Positions 9,033 to 17,659 are shown, counted from the stretch's first letter. The stretch: 64,000 nucleotides of DNA from Serinibacter arcticus (GCF_003121705.1 NZ_PYHR01000002.1:2666001-2730000), one strand, 5' to 3'. The notes: generated by a model not told the origin, from the letters alone. Made by a program: numbers and translations.

Positions 9033-9506
9033 ATGTGGGGCAGGAAGAAGCAGGACACGGTCACCTCGACCCAGGTCGATCCGGCCACCCCGGCGCTTGT
9101 CGTCGAGCCGCTCGACGCCGACTGGACCGAGAACCTCACCCGGATGCGGGAGTGGGTCGCCTCGTGCGTCGCCGGCAACGACCCGCCGCTCGACCTCGCC
9201 CACGTGCCGACGGCGCTGTCGGTGATCGACGCGCTGCTCGCCGACGGGATCCGCGCGGACGAGACGTGGAAGCTGCAGGCGCTCGGCGCGGTGCTGGGCG
9301 ACGCGATGGCGCGCGACCTCGGCGTCCCGTGGCGCCTGGTGACCGACCAGTGGGGCGCGACGCTGGGACTCCACCTGGGTGGTGAGATCGTCGCCTACCC
9401 GCTGACGATGATCGCCAAGCGGGTCGAGGCGGGGGAGCCGGTCGACGTGCGGACGCTGTTCGTCACCGCGACGGACCACGTGCGGGGGCTGCTGGCGCAG
9501 TCCTGA
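9033..9506 (+). CDS. DUF3806 domain protein
   Basis: Small cytoplasmic protein of 157 aa matching DUF3806. The conserved pattern is visible near the C-terminal half: WKLQALGAVLGDAMARDLGVPWRLVTDQWG, then YPLTMIAKRVEAGE. Function of the family is not known. ATG 9033 follows a purine-rich GGGGGAG about 8 bases upstream, and a TAGCCT -10-like hexamer lies near 8990. It stands alone between the LacI gene and the convergent exporter gene. Confidence 0.75.
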   Translation: MWGRKKQDTVTSTQVDPATPALVVEPLDADWTENLTRMREWVASCVAGNDPPLDLAHVPTALSVIDALLADGIRADETWKLQALGAVLGDAMARDLGVPWRLVTDQWGATLGLHLGGEIVAYPLTMIAKRVEAGEPVDVRTLFVTATDHVRGLLAQS

Positions 9507-9530
9507 GGGTCGAACGGCGCCGGCCCCCAG

Positions 9531-9565
9531 CTCTCGGCTCTCAGCCCTCAGCCCTCAGGTCTCGG
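9531..9565. repeat. Five tandem 7-bp units at the thrE 3' end
   Basis: Units read CTCTCGG, CTCTCAG, CCCTCAG, CCCTCAG, GTCTCGG. They cover the stop codon and last codons of the minus-strand exporter gene. Looks like local slippage. Confidence 0.6.
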
Positions 9566-10991
9566 ACCGCGCCGAGACCGGGTGCCGTTGCCGACGTCGC
9601 GGATGGCGCGGCTGCAGCCCGCGCAGACGCTGCGCCACGACCTCACCCAGCGTGACCCCGGCCGCCAGCCCGAGGCCGATCATCCCGGCCTCCAGCAGCA
9701 TCGACACACCCTGGGCGGTCTCCTCGTCGGAGACGATCGCGAGCATCCCGCGGTAGATGGTCAGGCCCGGCAGGAGCGGCACGATGCCGCAGACCGTCGT
9801 CACCAGGGCGGGCACGCGCAGCTTGCGCGCCGACGCGTCGGCCGCGAGACCGAGCGCGACGGCGGCACCCGCGCTCGCGATCGGCGCGCCCAGCCCGGCC
9901 CGGGTCAGGAGGTCGAAGACCAGGTAGGTCAGGCCGCCGGCCACCGCGGCCACGACGGCGGCGCGGCCCCGGCTGTAGGACGCGGTGGCCCACGCGGCGG
10001 AGGTCGCGGACGCGGCCAGCACGAGCACCACCAGCGGCCACGGGTTGGGCGGCAGGTCGAGCAGCACGAGGTTGACGCCGCTGCGCCGCGCCAGGTCGAG
10101 CACACCACCGATGCCGATCACGATGCCCAGCGTCAGCAGCACGACCTCGAACAGCCGGCCGCCAGCCGTGATCGGGAACCCGTTGATCGCGTCGTCCGCG
10201 GCGCCGACCATCGACATCCCGGCGAGCAGCGCGACGATGCTGGAGGCCACGACGAGCGACGGCGGCAGCGTCGTGAACTCGACCGGCAGCCCCGGGATGA
10301 GGGTCAGGAGGGCGACGGCGACGCCGGTCGCCACCGCGGCCCCGGCGATCTGCAGGAAGAAGGGCGGCAGCTGCCACCGCGCCAGGAGTCGCAGCACCGT
10401 GTCGATCAGTCCTGTCGTGACGGCGGCGACCGCGGCGACGATCAGGCCGCCGCCGAGCAGCACGCCGACGCTCGCCGCGAGCAGCGCCATCGCGGCCGTG
10501 ACGACCAGCCGGCGGTAGGGGTGGGGCGCCGTGACGATGCGGTCCAGGGCGCCGTGCGCCTCCTCGAGCCGCTCGCGCGTCGCCCGCTCCCACTCCTCGA
10601 CGGGTGCCTCGCGCAGGGGCGGCGCGGAGGCGACGTCGCGCGCGAGGTCGACGACGCGGGACATGCGCCCGTAGTCGGTGGCCTGCTCGTGCACCACGCG
10701 CAGCACGTTGGTACCGGTGGACTCGTGCTCGATGAGGATCGAGGTGAAGGTGAGGTCGATCTGGCAGCGCAGGTCGAAGGACCGGCAGACGTCGCGCATC
10801 GTGCCGAAGACGTCGGAGGCGGACGCGCCGAGGGACAGCATCGCCTCGCCCAGCCGGGCGGCGAGCTCGAGCGCGTCGCGCACGGTGCGCGGGTCCCGCG
10901 TGGTCGGGTCGGAGCGCCGACCGGTCGGGGTGACCGGCGGCTTGCCGGCCGTGTGGGCGGCCAGGCGGCGGGCGATGCGGGGCAGACTCAC
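9555..10991 (-). CDS. thrE: ThrE-family threonine/serine exporter
   Basis: Inner-membrane exporter, 478 aa, close to Corynebacterium ThrE in length and layout. Residues about 35-160 form the cytoplasmic ThrE N-terminal domain (RTVRDALELAARLGEAMLSLGASASDV, DLTFTSILIEHE), followed by about ten membrane helices in two blocks (for example LVVTAAMALLAASVGVLLGG and VTTVCGIVPLLPGLTIYRGML). The start is GTG 10991. It is preceded by two small envelope genes on the same strand (43-base gap), possibly one transcript. The family exports threonine and serine; the substrate here is inferred. Confidence 0.92.
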   Translation of the reverse strand: MSLPRIARRLAAHTAGKPPVTPTGRRSDPTTRDPRTVRDALELAARLGEAMLSLGASASDVFGTMRDVCRSFDLRCQIDLTFTSILIEHESTGTNVLRVVHEQATDYGRMSRVVDLARDVASAPPLREAPVEEWERATRERLEEAHGALDRIVTAPHPYRRLVVTAAMALLAASVGVLLGGGLIVAAVAAVTTGLIDTVLRLLARWQLPPFFLQIAGAAVATGVAVALLTLIPGLPVEFTTLPPSLVVASSIVALLAGMSMVGAADDAINGFPITAGGRLFEVVLLTLGIVIGIGGVLDLARRSGVNLVLLDLPPNPWPLVVLVLAASATSAAWATASYSRGRAAVVAAVAGGLTYLVFDLLTRAGLGAPIASAGAAVALGLAADASARKLRVPALVTTVCGIVPLLPGLTIYRGMLAIVSDEETAQGVSMLLEAGMIGLGLAAGVTLGEVVAQRLRGLQPRHPRRRQRHPVSARSET

Positions 10992-11034
10992 CTCTCGACC
11001 CTAGGTCGTTCCCGACGCCCCACGGACACCCCGC

Positions 11035-11448
11035 CTAGTCGCAGCTCGGCTCGCTGACCTCGACCGCCGACACGTCGGAGAGGCGGGTCATCGCCGTCTG
11101 GATCAGCACCTCGTCCGGCCCCACGGCGTCGAACGCCAGCTCGACGGTGTCGGCGACACTGCCCTCCTGGAGGAACTCGACCGCGATCGTCAGCTCGTCG
11201 CAGCCGGTGGTCGTGACGACCTCGACGTCGGCGCACGTCGGGCTGACACCGCTCGTGCACACGCCGTGCTCCCACCGTGCCAGGACGGTCCCGTCCAGGG
11301 ACGTGAAGCCGTCCTGCTCGTGGCGCTCGACGATCTCGTCCGTCGACGTGCTCGGAGCCGACCCGCCGTCGTCGGTCCCACCCGTGCACCCGGCGAGCAC
11401 CAGCGGGGCGAGCAGCAGCGGAGCCAGGAGCGGTCGGGCCCCTCTCAC
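11035..11448 (-). CDS. Small secreted lipoprotein, unknown function
   Basis: Predicted lipoprotein of 137 aa: a Leu/Ala/Pro-rich signal and lipobox VLAGC, then a Gly/Ser/Thr linker and a roughly 100-aa domain with four cysteines (VCTSGVSPTCADV, TTGCDELT, SEPSCD) that could form two disulfides. I take GTG 11448 as start because it overlaps the TGA of the upstream gene (GTGA) and gives a clean signal peptide. No recognised family. Translational coupling to the DUF3592-like gene suggests a joint envelope role. Confidence 0.75.
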   Translation of the reverse strand: MRGARPLLAPLLLAPLVLAGCTGGTDDGGSAPSTSTDEIVERHEQDGFTSLDGTVLARWEHGVCTSGVSPTCADVEVVTTTGCDELTIAVEFLQEGSVADTVELAFDAVGPDEVLIQTAMTRLSDVSAVEVSEPSCD

Positions 11449-11834
11449 AGCACCACCAGGCTGACCACCAGGAGCACCACGGCCATCCCCGCGACCACGC
11501 CTCCCACCACCAGGAACACGCCGCCGCGGTGGTAGAAGGTGTCGATCACGGCGCGCTCGGGCCGATGCGGGTCGTAGGTGATCGGGACGGGACCGCTGGG
11601 GGAGAACGAGGTGGCGTTCATCCACGGCATGATCTGGCGGACCTGACCGTCGTCCGCGACGTACTCCACCTGCCAGGAGTGGCCCAGGAGCGCCCGGCCA
11701 CGGATCCACCAGCCCATCGTCCGCGCCCAGCCGCGCCGCCGACCCCGTCCGGCGGCGAAGCCGACGAGCCAGAAGATCACGCCGAGCGCCAGGAGGGAGC
11801 CGGCGATGATGAGCAGCACGTGTCCCGGTTCCAT
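11445..11834 (-). CDS. DUF3592-like membrane protein
   Basis: Protein of 129 aa with a membrane helix at each end (VLLIIAGSLLALGVIFWLVGF and VFLVVGGVVAGMAVVLLVVSLVVL) and an extracytoplasmic middle part with ALLGHSWQVEYVADDGQVRQ and PVPITYDPHRPERAVID, the pattern seen in DUF3592 proteins. Function unknown. First of a short minus-strand run with the lipoprotein and probably the ThrE gene. Confidence 0.7.
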   Translation of the reverse strand: MEPGHVLLIIAGSLLALGVIFWLVGFAAGRGRRRGWARTMGWWIRGRALLGHSWQVEYVADDGQVRQIMPWMNATSFSPSGPVPITYDPHRPERAVIDTFYHRGGVFLVVGGVVAGMAVVLLVVSLVVL

Positions 11835-11897
11835 CTTCTCGACGCTACCAAGCGTGCACCGGTACCGCCCGGCGCCGAGAGCCGAGCGCCGTCGTCG

Positions 11898-13352
11898 TCA
11901 CGCGGCGTCGTCCCCCGGCGGCAGCGCCGGCCCCCAGCTCTCAGGCACGTCAGACCCGGCGGGGTAGTCCTCCAGCGGCACCTCACCGTCGGCCCACGCG
12001 GCGAGCACCTCGTCGCACAGCCGCCAGCACTCCTCGGCCGCGTCGCCGCGCACCGTGAGCATGCCGTTGCCGTCCAGGATCCCCGCGAGCACCTCGCCGT
12101 AGGGCCGCAGCGTCGCGTGCCGCATGTCGGCCCGCAGCACGCTCTGGGTGAGCGCGAGCGAGTCGTCGGCCGCGTTCGTGGTGATGCGCAGCTCCATCGT
12201 GTCCGGGTTGAGCCCGATGACCAGCCGGTCCTTCGGGTCGGTCCCCGTGAGGCCGGAGGGCAGGTGGCGGACGTCGGCGAACGTGATCACGACGTGCTTG
12301 TGCGTCGTTCCGAGCGCCTTGCCCGACCGCAGCGTGATCGGCACGCCGGCCCACCGCGAGGTCGCGACCTCGACCGTGATCTGAGCGAGCGTCTCGGTCT
12401 CGCGCGACGGGTCGACGCCGTCCTCGTCGACGTAGGACGGCACGCGTCGGTCGTCGGTGACGCCGGCCGTGTAGCGGGCGCGACGGCTGGCGGTCCGGGC
12501 GTCGCCGCCCCACAGCCGCGTCGCGCGCAGCACCGCCGCCTTCGCGTCCCGCAGGTCGCGCTCGGTGATCGACGACGGCGGTTCCATGGTCACCAGCGCC
12601 ATCACCTGCAGCAGGTGGGACTGGATCATGTCGCGCAGCGCGCCGGCGTGGTCGTAGTAGCCGGCGCGACCCTCGAGCGCGAGGGCCTCGTCGTAGGCGA
12701 TCTCGATGCTCTCGATGTGCTCCGCGCTCCACACCGCCTGGAACATCCGGTTGGCGAACCGCAGCGCGATGATGTCCAGCACCGTGGACATCCCGAGGAA
12801 GTGGTCCACCCGGTGCACCCGGTCCTCGGGTACGAGGCGTTCCACCAGCGCGTTGAGCGCGCGGGCCCCGGCCTCGTCCTCGCCGAACGGCTTCTCCATC
12901 GCCAGGTGCAGCTCGGCGGGCAGGTCCAGCGGCTGCAGCGCCTCGCACACGCGGGCGGTGACGGCCGGGGGCAGCGCGAAGTAGAGCACGACGCGGCGGG
13001 CGCCGTCGCCGTCGCGCGCCCCGCCGTCGCGAGCCCCGCCGTCGTCCTCGACCCCGGACGCGAGCGCCAGCAGCTCCTGCAGCTGCGCGGAGTCCGTGGC
13101 GTCGAGGCAGCGGTACGACGACGACGCGGCCACGCGGTCGATCACCTCGTCCGCGGCGCCCCCCTCCGCCAGCGCCTCGCGCAGCACCGCGTCGAAGGTC
13201 GACGCCTCGACCTCGACGCGGTCGGCGCCGACCACCCGCACGTCGCGGTCGGGCTCCTGCGCGAGCAGCGAGCCGATGCCGGGCAGGAGGAGGCGCCGGG
13301 TGAGGTCGCCCGAGGCGCCGAGGACGACGAGCGTGGCGGGGAGGTCGCTCAT
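11898..13352 (-). CDS. zwf: Glucose-6-phosphate dehydrogenase homologue with altered phosphate-binding motif
   Basis: NAD(P)-dependent sugar dehydrogenase fold, 484 aa. LGASGDLTRRLLLPG is the N-terminal nucleotide-binding loop, AMEKPFGED follows, and the active-site block reads HRVDHFLGM with Asp183 and His184; MIQSHLLQ carries the second conserved His and LRSGKALG the later lysine. In canonical enzymes these blocks read GDLAKRKL and RIDHYLGKE, so the Tyr and Lys that hold the sugar phosphate are Phe185 and Met188 here. ATG 13352 overlaps the stop of the GH15 gene (ATGA), so the two are translated together. It may be a real Zwf paralogue of relaxed specificity or act on an unphosphorylated sugar made by the GH15 partner; the second is inference. 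Confidence 0.88.
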   Translation of the reverse strand: MSDLPATLVVLGASGDLTRRLLLPGIGSLLAQEPDRDVRVVGADRVEVEASTFDAVLREALAEGGAADEVIDRVAASSSYRCLDATDSAQLQELLALASGVEDDGGARDGGARDGDGARRVVLYFALPPAVTARVCEALQPLDLPAELHLAMEKPFGEDEAGARALNALVERLVPEDRVHRVDHFLGMSTVLDIIALRFANRMFQAVWSAEHIESIEIAYDEALALEGRAGYYDHAGALRDMIQSHLLQVMALVTMEPPSSITERDLRDAKAAVLRATRLWGGDARTASRRARYTAGVTDDRRVPSYVDEDGVDPSRETETLAQITVEVATSRWAGVPITLRSGKALGTTHKHVVITFADVRHLPSGLTGTDPKDRLVIGLNPDTMELRITTNAADDSLALTQSVLRADMRHATLRPYGEVLAGILDGNGMLTVRGDAAEECWRLCDEVLAAWADGEVPLEDYPAGSDVPESWGPALPPGDDAA

Positions 13353-15190
13353 GCGCTCGGGGTCCGGTCGGCGAGCGGGCCGGCGTCGGACGCCTCGGCA
13401 CCCGCCGCCAGGGCGGCCTCGGCCGCCTCGATGGCGTCGGCGGCGCGGATGAGTCCGAGGTGGGAGAACGCCTGCGGGAAGTTGCCCATCTGACGGTCGT
13501 CCACGGTGTCGAACTCCTCGGCCAGCAGCCCGAGGTCGGTGCTCAGACCGACGAGGTGGTCCATGAGGCTGCGCGCGTCGTCCATGCGGCCGCTGTGCGC
13601 GTACTGCTCCACCAGCCAGAAGCAGCAGATGAGGAACGGGTGCTCGTGGCCCTCGAGGCCGTCGGTCCCGTCGGTGCGGTAGCGCAGCAGCAGGCCGTCG
13701 TGCAGCAGGTCGCGCTCCATCTGCTCCACCGTCGCGAGCATGCGCGGGTCGTCGTAGGGCAGGAAGCCGGTCTGCGGGATCTGGAGGAGCGACGCGTCGA
13801 CCTCGGTGTTGTCGTAGGTCTGCGTGAAGCCGCCGGTCTCGGAGCTGACGCCGCGCTCGAGGATCTCCTCGCGCAGCTCGTCGCGCACGCGGGTCCACTC
13901 CTCGACGGGCGCGTCCAGCCCGTGCTCGGAGCACGCGCGCACCCCGCGGTCCAGGGCGGCCCAGATCATCACGCGCGAGTGCGTGAAGAAGTGCGGGTCG
14001 CCGCGCATCTCCCACAGGCCCTGGTCCATCTCGGGCAGCCGCTCGACGGCGAAGTCGACCATCGCGCGCTGGAGCGGCCAGGAGAAGTCGTCCTCGGGGA
14101 CGCCGGCGTCGCGCAGCTGAGCCAGCGCGATCATCACCTCGCCGACGACGTCGGCCTGGAACTGGTCGACGGCGCCGTTCCCGACCCGCACCGGGCGCGA
14201 GTCCAGGTGCCCGACCAGGTGGTCGAGCTCGCGCTCGGGCAGCTGCCGCTCACCCGCGATGCCGTACATGATCTGCAGGTCCTGCGGATCTCCGGCGACG
14301 GCGCGCAGCAGCCAGTCGCGCCAGTGCAGCGCGACCTCGGTCCGGCCGTGCGCGAGCAGGGCCTCGAGCGCGAGGGCCGAGTCCCGCAGCCACACGAAGC
14401 GGTAGTCCCAGTTGCGCACGCCACCCGGGTCCTCGGGGAGCGACGTCGTGGGGGCCGCGACGATCCCGCCCGTGTCGGTGTGGGTCAGGGCGCGCAGCAC
14501 GAGCAGGCTGCGGCGGACGGCGTCGGCCCACGGCCCGGAGACCTCGACCTGGGCTGACCAGTCCCGCCAGTAGGCGCGCGTGGTGGCCAGCGCCTCCTCG
14601 ACGTCGAGCGGCTCAGGCACGCTGCTGTAGGACCGGGCCCACGCCAGGTCCCAGACGGCCTCCTCGCCGGCGGCCAGCGGGATGTCGCCCGCGTGGTGGT
14701 GGTTGTCGGGCGTGAGCGCCGGGCCGCGCAGCACGTAGGCGTCGGGGCCCGCGATCGCGAGGAGGTAGCCGTCGCCGTCCTCGCCGTCGTCCGTGACCCT
14801 CCGCACCCACGGGCTGGAGGCGCCGTACTCGGGGCGCAGCCGCAGGTCGTGCTCGATCCGCACCTCGCCCTCGGTGCACCGCGCGATGCGCACGAGGTCG
14901 GCGCGGTCGGTCCCGACGGGCATGAACTCGATGATCTCGGCGCGTCCGGTGGGCGTGCTCCAGGTGCTGCGCAGCACGAACGTGTCCTGCTCGTACTCGC
15001 GGTGCTCGAGCACGCCGTCGACCGGCGCGAGGCGCCAGCGGCCGTCGTCGGGCGTGCCGAGGATCGCCGAGAAGACCGCGTCCGAGTCGAACCGGGGCAG
15101 GCACAGCCAGTCGATGCTGCCGTCGGAGGAGACCAGGGGTCCGGTGCGGAGGTCGGCCAGCAGGGCGTAGTCGCCGATGGAGGAGGTCAT
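13349..15190 (-). CDS. GH15 glycoside hydrolase (trehalase/glucoamylase-like)
   Basis: Cytoplasmic inverting alpha-glucosidase-type enzyme of 613 aa. Actinobacterial GH15 proteins of this layout include trehalases, and others act on maltodextrins. N-terminal super-sandwich (IGDYALLADLRTGPLVSSDGSIDWLCLPRFDS), then an alpha/alpha6 barrel starting with RNWDYRFVWLRDSALALEALL and including DQGLWEMRGDPHFFTHSRVMIWAALDRG, where the catalytic acid sits. ATG 15190 gives the expected N-terminus; an in-frame TTG at 15202 adds four residues and is possible because GGAGAG falls between the two. Coupled by a 4-base overlap to the dehydrogenase gene. Diverges from the luciferase-like monooxygenase. Product glucose is inferred from the family. 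Confidence 0.9.
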   Translation of the reverse strand: MTSSIGDYALLADLRTGPLVSSDGSIDWLCLPRFDSDAVFSAILGTPDDGRWRLAPVDGVLEHREYEQDTFVLRSTWSTPTGRAEIIEFMPVGTDRADLVRIARCTEGEVRIEHDLRLRPEYGASSPWVRRVTDDGEDGDGYLLAIAGPDAYVLRGPALTPDNHHHAGDIPLAAGEEAVWDLAWARSYSSVPEPLDVEEALATTRAYWRDWSAQVEVSGPWADAVRRSLLVLRALTHTDTGGIVAAPTTSLPEDPGGVRNWDYRFVWLRDSALALEALLAHGRTEVALHWRDWLLRAVAGDPQDLQIMYGIAGERQLPERELDHLVGHLDSRPVRVGNGAVDQFQADVVGEVMIALAQLRDAGVPEDDFSWPLQRAMVDFAVERLPEMDQGLWEMRGDPHFFTHSRVMIWAALDRGVRACSEHGLDAPVEEWTRVRDELREEILERGVSSETGGFTQTYDNTEVDASLLQIPQTGFLPYDDPRMLATVEQMERDLLHDGLLLRYRTDGTDGLEGHEHPFLICCFWLVEQYAHSGRMDDARSLMDHLVGLSTDLGLLAEEFDTVDDRQMGNFPQAFSHLGLIRAADAIEAAEAALAAGAEASDAGPLADRTPSA

Positions 15191-15296
15191 CTCTCCAGGC
15201 AATCACGCCTGAGCCGCCCAGGAAAGCGGCGTGTTCGTCGGCGGGGCGCTCGGGGGCGGCGGGAACAGGTTCATCCAGATGAATGTTGGACCGGAC

Positions 15297-16322
15297 ATGA
15301 AGAAGATCGGGTTCCTGTCCTTCGGTCACTGGACGCCGTCGCCGCACTCGCAGACGCGGTCCGCGTCCGACGTGCTGCTGCAGTCCATCGACCTCGCCGT
15401 CGCCGCGGAGGAGCTGGGCGTCGACGGTGCCTACTACCGCGTCCACCACTACGCCCGGCAGCTCGCCTCCCCGTTCCCGCTGCTCGCCGCCGTCGGCGCC
15501 CGCACGAGCCGCATCGAGATCGGTACCGGCGTGATCGACATGCGCTACGAGAACCCGCTCTACATGGCGGAGGACTCCGGCTCGGCCGACCTCATCTCCG
15601 GCGGACGGCTGCAGCTCGGCATCAGCCGGGGTTCACCCGAGCAGGTCATCGAGGGCTACAAGTACTTCGGGTACGGCGCCCCCGACGGGCAGTCGATGGA
15701 CGACGTGGCGCGCAGCAACACGGAGGTCTACCTCAAGGTGATCGACGGCGCGCGGTTCGCCGAGCCGAACCCGCGCCCGATGTTCCCCAACCCGCACCCC
15801 GGGCCGCTCGGCCTCGAGCCGCAGTCGCCCGGCCTGCGGACGCGCATCTGGTGGGGCTCCGGCTCGAACGCGACCGGCGAGTGGGCAGCGACGCTCGGGA
15901 TGAACCTCATGAGCTCCACGCTGAAGAACGACGAGACGGGCGAGCCGTTCCACGTCCAGCAGCGCAAGCAGATCGAGGCCTATCGGGCCGCGTGGGCCGC
16001 GGCCGGTCACGAGCATGAGCCGCGGGTGTCGGTCAGCCGGTCGATCTTCGCGCTGGTCGACGACACGGACCGCGCGTACTTCGGTCGGGACGGCGGGAGC
16101 GAGGACCAGATCGGCAACATCGACGCGCAGACCCGGGCGATCTTCGGCCGGTCGTACGCGGCGGAGCCGGACAAGCTGATCGAGGAGCTCGCGCAGGACG
16201 AGGCGATCGCGGCCGCGGACACCGTGCTGCTGACGGTGCCGAACCAGCTCGGCGTCGACTACAACACGCACGTGCTCGAGGCGATCCTGGAGCACGTGGC
16301 GCCGGGGCTCGGCTGGCGCTGA
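15297..16322 (+). CDS. Luciferase-like flavin-dependent monooxygenase
   Basis: Bacterial-luciferase-family (LLM) oxidoreductase, TIM barrel using reduced flavin, 341 aa. Typical N-terminus MKKIGFLSFGHW, then ELGVDGAYYRVHHYARQLASPFPLLAAVGARTSRIEIGTGVIDMRYENPLYMAEDSG with the conserved flavin-pocket pattern, and a late ALVDDTDRAYFGRDGG segment. Start ATG 15297 gives the family N-terminus; ATG 15279 would add six residues. Substrate unknown. It stands alone and is followed by the first 22-bp repeat array. Confidence 0.88.
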   Translation: MKKIGFLSFGHWTPSPHSQTRSASDVLLQSIDLAVAAEELGVDGAYYRVHHYARQLASPFPLLAAVGARTSRIEIGTGVIDMRYENPLYMAEDSGSADLISGGRLQLGISRGSPEQVIEGYKYFGYGAPDGQSMDDVARSNTEVYLKVIDGARFAEPNPRPMFPNPHPGPLGLEPQSPGLRTRIWWGSGSNATGEWAATLGMNLMSSTLKNDETGEPFHVQQRKQIEAYRAAWAAAGHEHEPRVSVSRSIFALVDDTDRAYFGRDGGSEDQIGNIDAQTRAIFGRSYAAEPDKLIEELAQDEAIAAADTVLLTVPNQLGVDYNTHVLEAILEHVAPGLGWR

Positions 16323-16339
16323 CCGACGGCCCCACCCCG

Positions 16340-16447
16340 GCGAGGGGTTTCTGCACCGCCAGCGAGGGGGTTGCGCACCACCCGCGAGGGGTTTCCGCAT
16401 CGGCGGGTGTGCCGAAACCCCTCGCGGGTGGTGCGCAAACCCCTCGC
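16340..16447. repeat. 22-bp repeat array A (three direct plus two inverted units)
   Basis: Units of exactly 22 bp start at 16340, 16362 and 16384 with core GCGAGGGGTTTC or a close variant, and two inverted units occupy 16404-16425 and 16426-16447. The turn creates a perfect 23-bp inverted repeat, 16373-16395 with 16414-16436. It begins 18 bases after the monooxygenase stop. It shares period and core with arrays B and C. Function unknown; the RNA could fold into a long hairpin. Confidence 0.9.
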
Positions 16448-16461
16448 CGGGGGTCGCGCCC

Positions 16462-16467
16462 TACGAT
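16462..16467 (+). promoter_or_regulatory. -10 hexamer of a probable leaderless gene
   Basis: TACGAT ends 7 bases before ATG 16475, and no ribosome site is present. This spacing implies transcription begins at or next to the start codon. Confidence 0.55.
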
Positions 16468-16474
16468 CGGGGCG

Positions 16475-16807
16475 ATGACCACCCGATCGGCCCGAGACGC
16501 TCCGCCCGACCCCCGCACCGCCGGCCGGCTCGGCCGGATCGCGCTGGCTCTCGCCGTCGCGAGCGTCGTCCTCGTCCTGGTCCACCGCTGGATGATGGGC
16601 GACGGCAGCGACCTTCCCATCGGCGCGGTCGCTCAGCAGTTCCGCGGAGCCCGCCCACTCGTCCTGCTGGCCTTCTTCGCGACGTCGATCACCAGCCTCA
16701 CCCTCGCGGCCGTGAGCCTGTCCGAGGCCGGGCGCCCGCGGTTCGCCTCCGGCACCGCGCTCGTCCTGACGGTCGGCGCACTGATCGGCTTCGTCGTCGC
16801 GATCTGA
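16475..16807 (+). CDS. Small membrane protein, unknown function
   Basis: Hypothetical protein of 110 aa with three predicted membrane helices (ALALAVASVVLVLVHRWMM, RPLVLLAFFATSITSLTLAAVS, TALVLTVGALIGFVVAI) after a polar N-terminus. No family recognised. ATG 16475 follows a TACGAT box with no ribosome site, the leaderless pattern repeated in this window. It converges on the GH114 lipoprotein with 21 bases between stops. Confidence 0.7.
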   Translation: MTTRSARDAPPDPRTAGRLGRIALALAVASVVLVLVHRWMMGDGSDLPIGAVAQQFRGARPLVLLAFFATSITSLTLAAVSLSEAGRPRFASGTALVLTVGALIGFVVAI

Positions 16808-16828
16808 GCACCGTCGGGTGCGACCGTC

Positions 16829-17659
16829 TCAGGGGCACTGCTCGCGCTCGTGGTCGGGGGAGTCCGACCCGACGAGCAGCCGGTCGCGCAGCACGGTGAG
16901 CGGCGCGCGGTCGGGGTCGGCGCAGACGTCGTCGAACGTCAGCGCGTCGTCGAGGGTGTCGGAGTACTCGATCTGGAGCACGTGCTCGCCGTACACCTCG
17001 CGGTAGGCGCCGCACTCGTCGTAGACGGCGCACTCCTCCACGACGGCGAAGTCGAAGCCGGCCTCCTCGCGCGCCGCCTCCCCGACGTCGGCCGCGTTCT
17101 TCTGCCCGACGGCGAGACCAGCGTCGTGCGCCCGGCCCACGTACTCGCTGGCCAGGGCGAGCGCACCCTCGCGCGCCACGCCGTCGAACCGCAGGAAGGT
17201 GTCGAGGTTGTCGAGCTCGACGGCGTCGAACCCCTTTTCCGCGCACGTGTCGATCTGCGGTCCGACGACGGCGAGGATCGCCTCGCGCTGATCCGGCGTG
17301 GTCGGGTCGAGGACGGCCTCGTCGGGCCAGTCGGGGTCCATCACGAGCGCGCCGTCCTCGCGCAGCAGCGCATCGGGGTGCTCGTCCTCCCAGCTCGTCA
17401 GCGCGCCCGGCTGGGTCTGGAAGCCGTTGAGGTAGCAGACGTTGTACGCCCCCTCGAGGGGATCGGCGGTGACGTCGCGCCCGACCACGGCGAACTCGCC
17501 CGCCTCGCCGTACGGCTCGCCGAGCTGGTAGTCGAACGGACCGGAGGTGGGCGGGAGTGCGGGCGTGGCTCCGCCGTCGTCCACCGCGGGTGAGCAGGCG
17601 GCGAGGGCGAGCGTGCACGCCAGCGCGAGGGTCGCCGTCGCCGTCGGGGAGGTGCGCAT
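16829..17659 (-). CDS. GH114-like lipoprotein (endo-alpha-1,4-polygalactosaminidase family)
   Basis: Secreted TIM-barrel lipoprotein of 276 aa. Signal and lipobox LALAAC at residues 1-21, then the GH114 pattern: GPFDYQLGEP, VVGRDVTADPLEGAYNVCYLNGFQTQPG, CAEKGFDAVELDNLDTFLRF and GQKNAADVGEAAREEAGFDFAVVEECAVYDEC. The Asp and Glu of AVELDNLD and VVEEC are in the positions of the family's acidic active-site residues. The characterised member cleaves polygalactosamine; the natural substrate here is unknown. Single gene, divergent from the ATPase gene. Start at ATG 17659; no strong ribosome site is seen. Confidence 0.82.
   Translation of the reverse strand: MRTSPTATATLALACTLALAACSPAVDDGGATPALPPTSGPFDYQLGEPYGEAGEFAVVGRDVTADPLEGAYNVCYLNGFQTQPGALTSWEDEHPDALLREDGALVMDPDWPDEAVLDPTTPDQREAILAVVGPQIDTCAEKGFDAVELDNLDTFLRFDGVAREGALALASEYVGRAHDAGLAVGQKNAADVGEAAREEAGFDFAVVEECAVYDECGAYREVYGEHVLQIEYSDTLDDALTFDDVCADPDRAPLTVLRDRLLVGSDSPDHEREQCP

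Noticed and set aside
16340-16447. CRISPR array
   Set aside because: Units follow each other without spacers and no cas gene is present.
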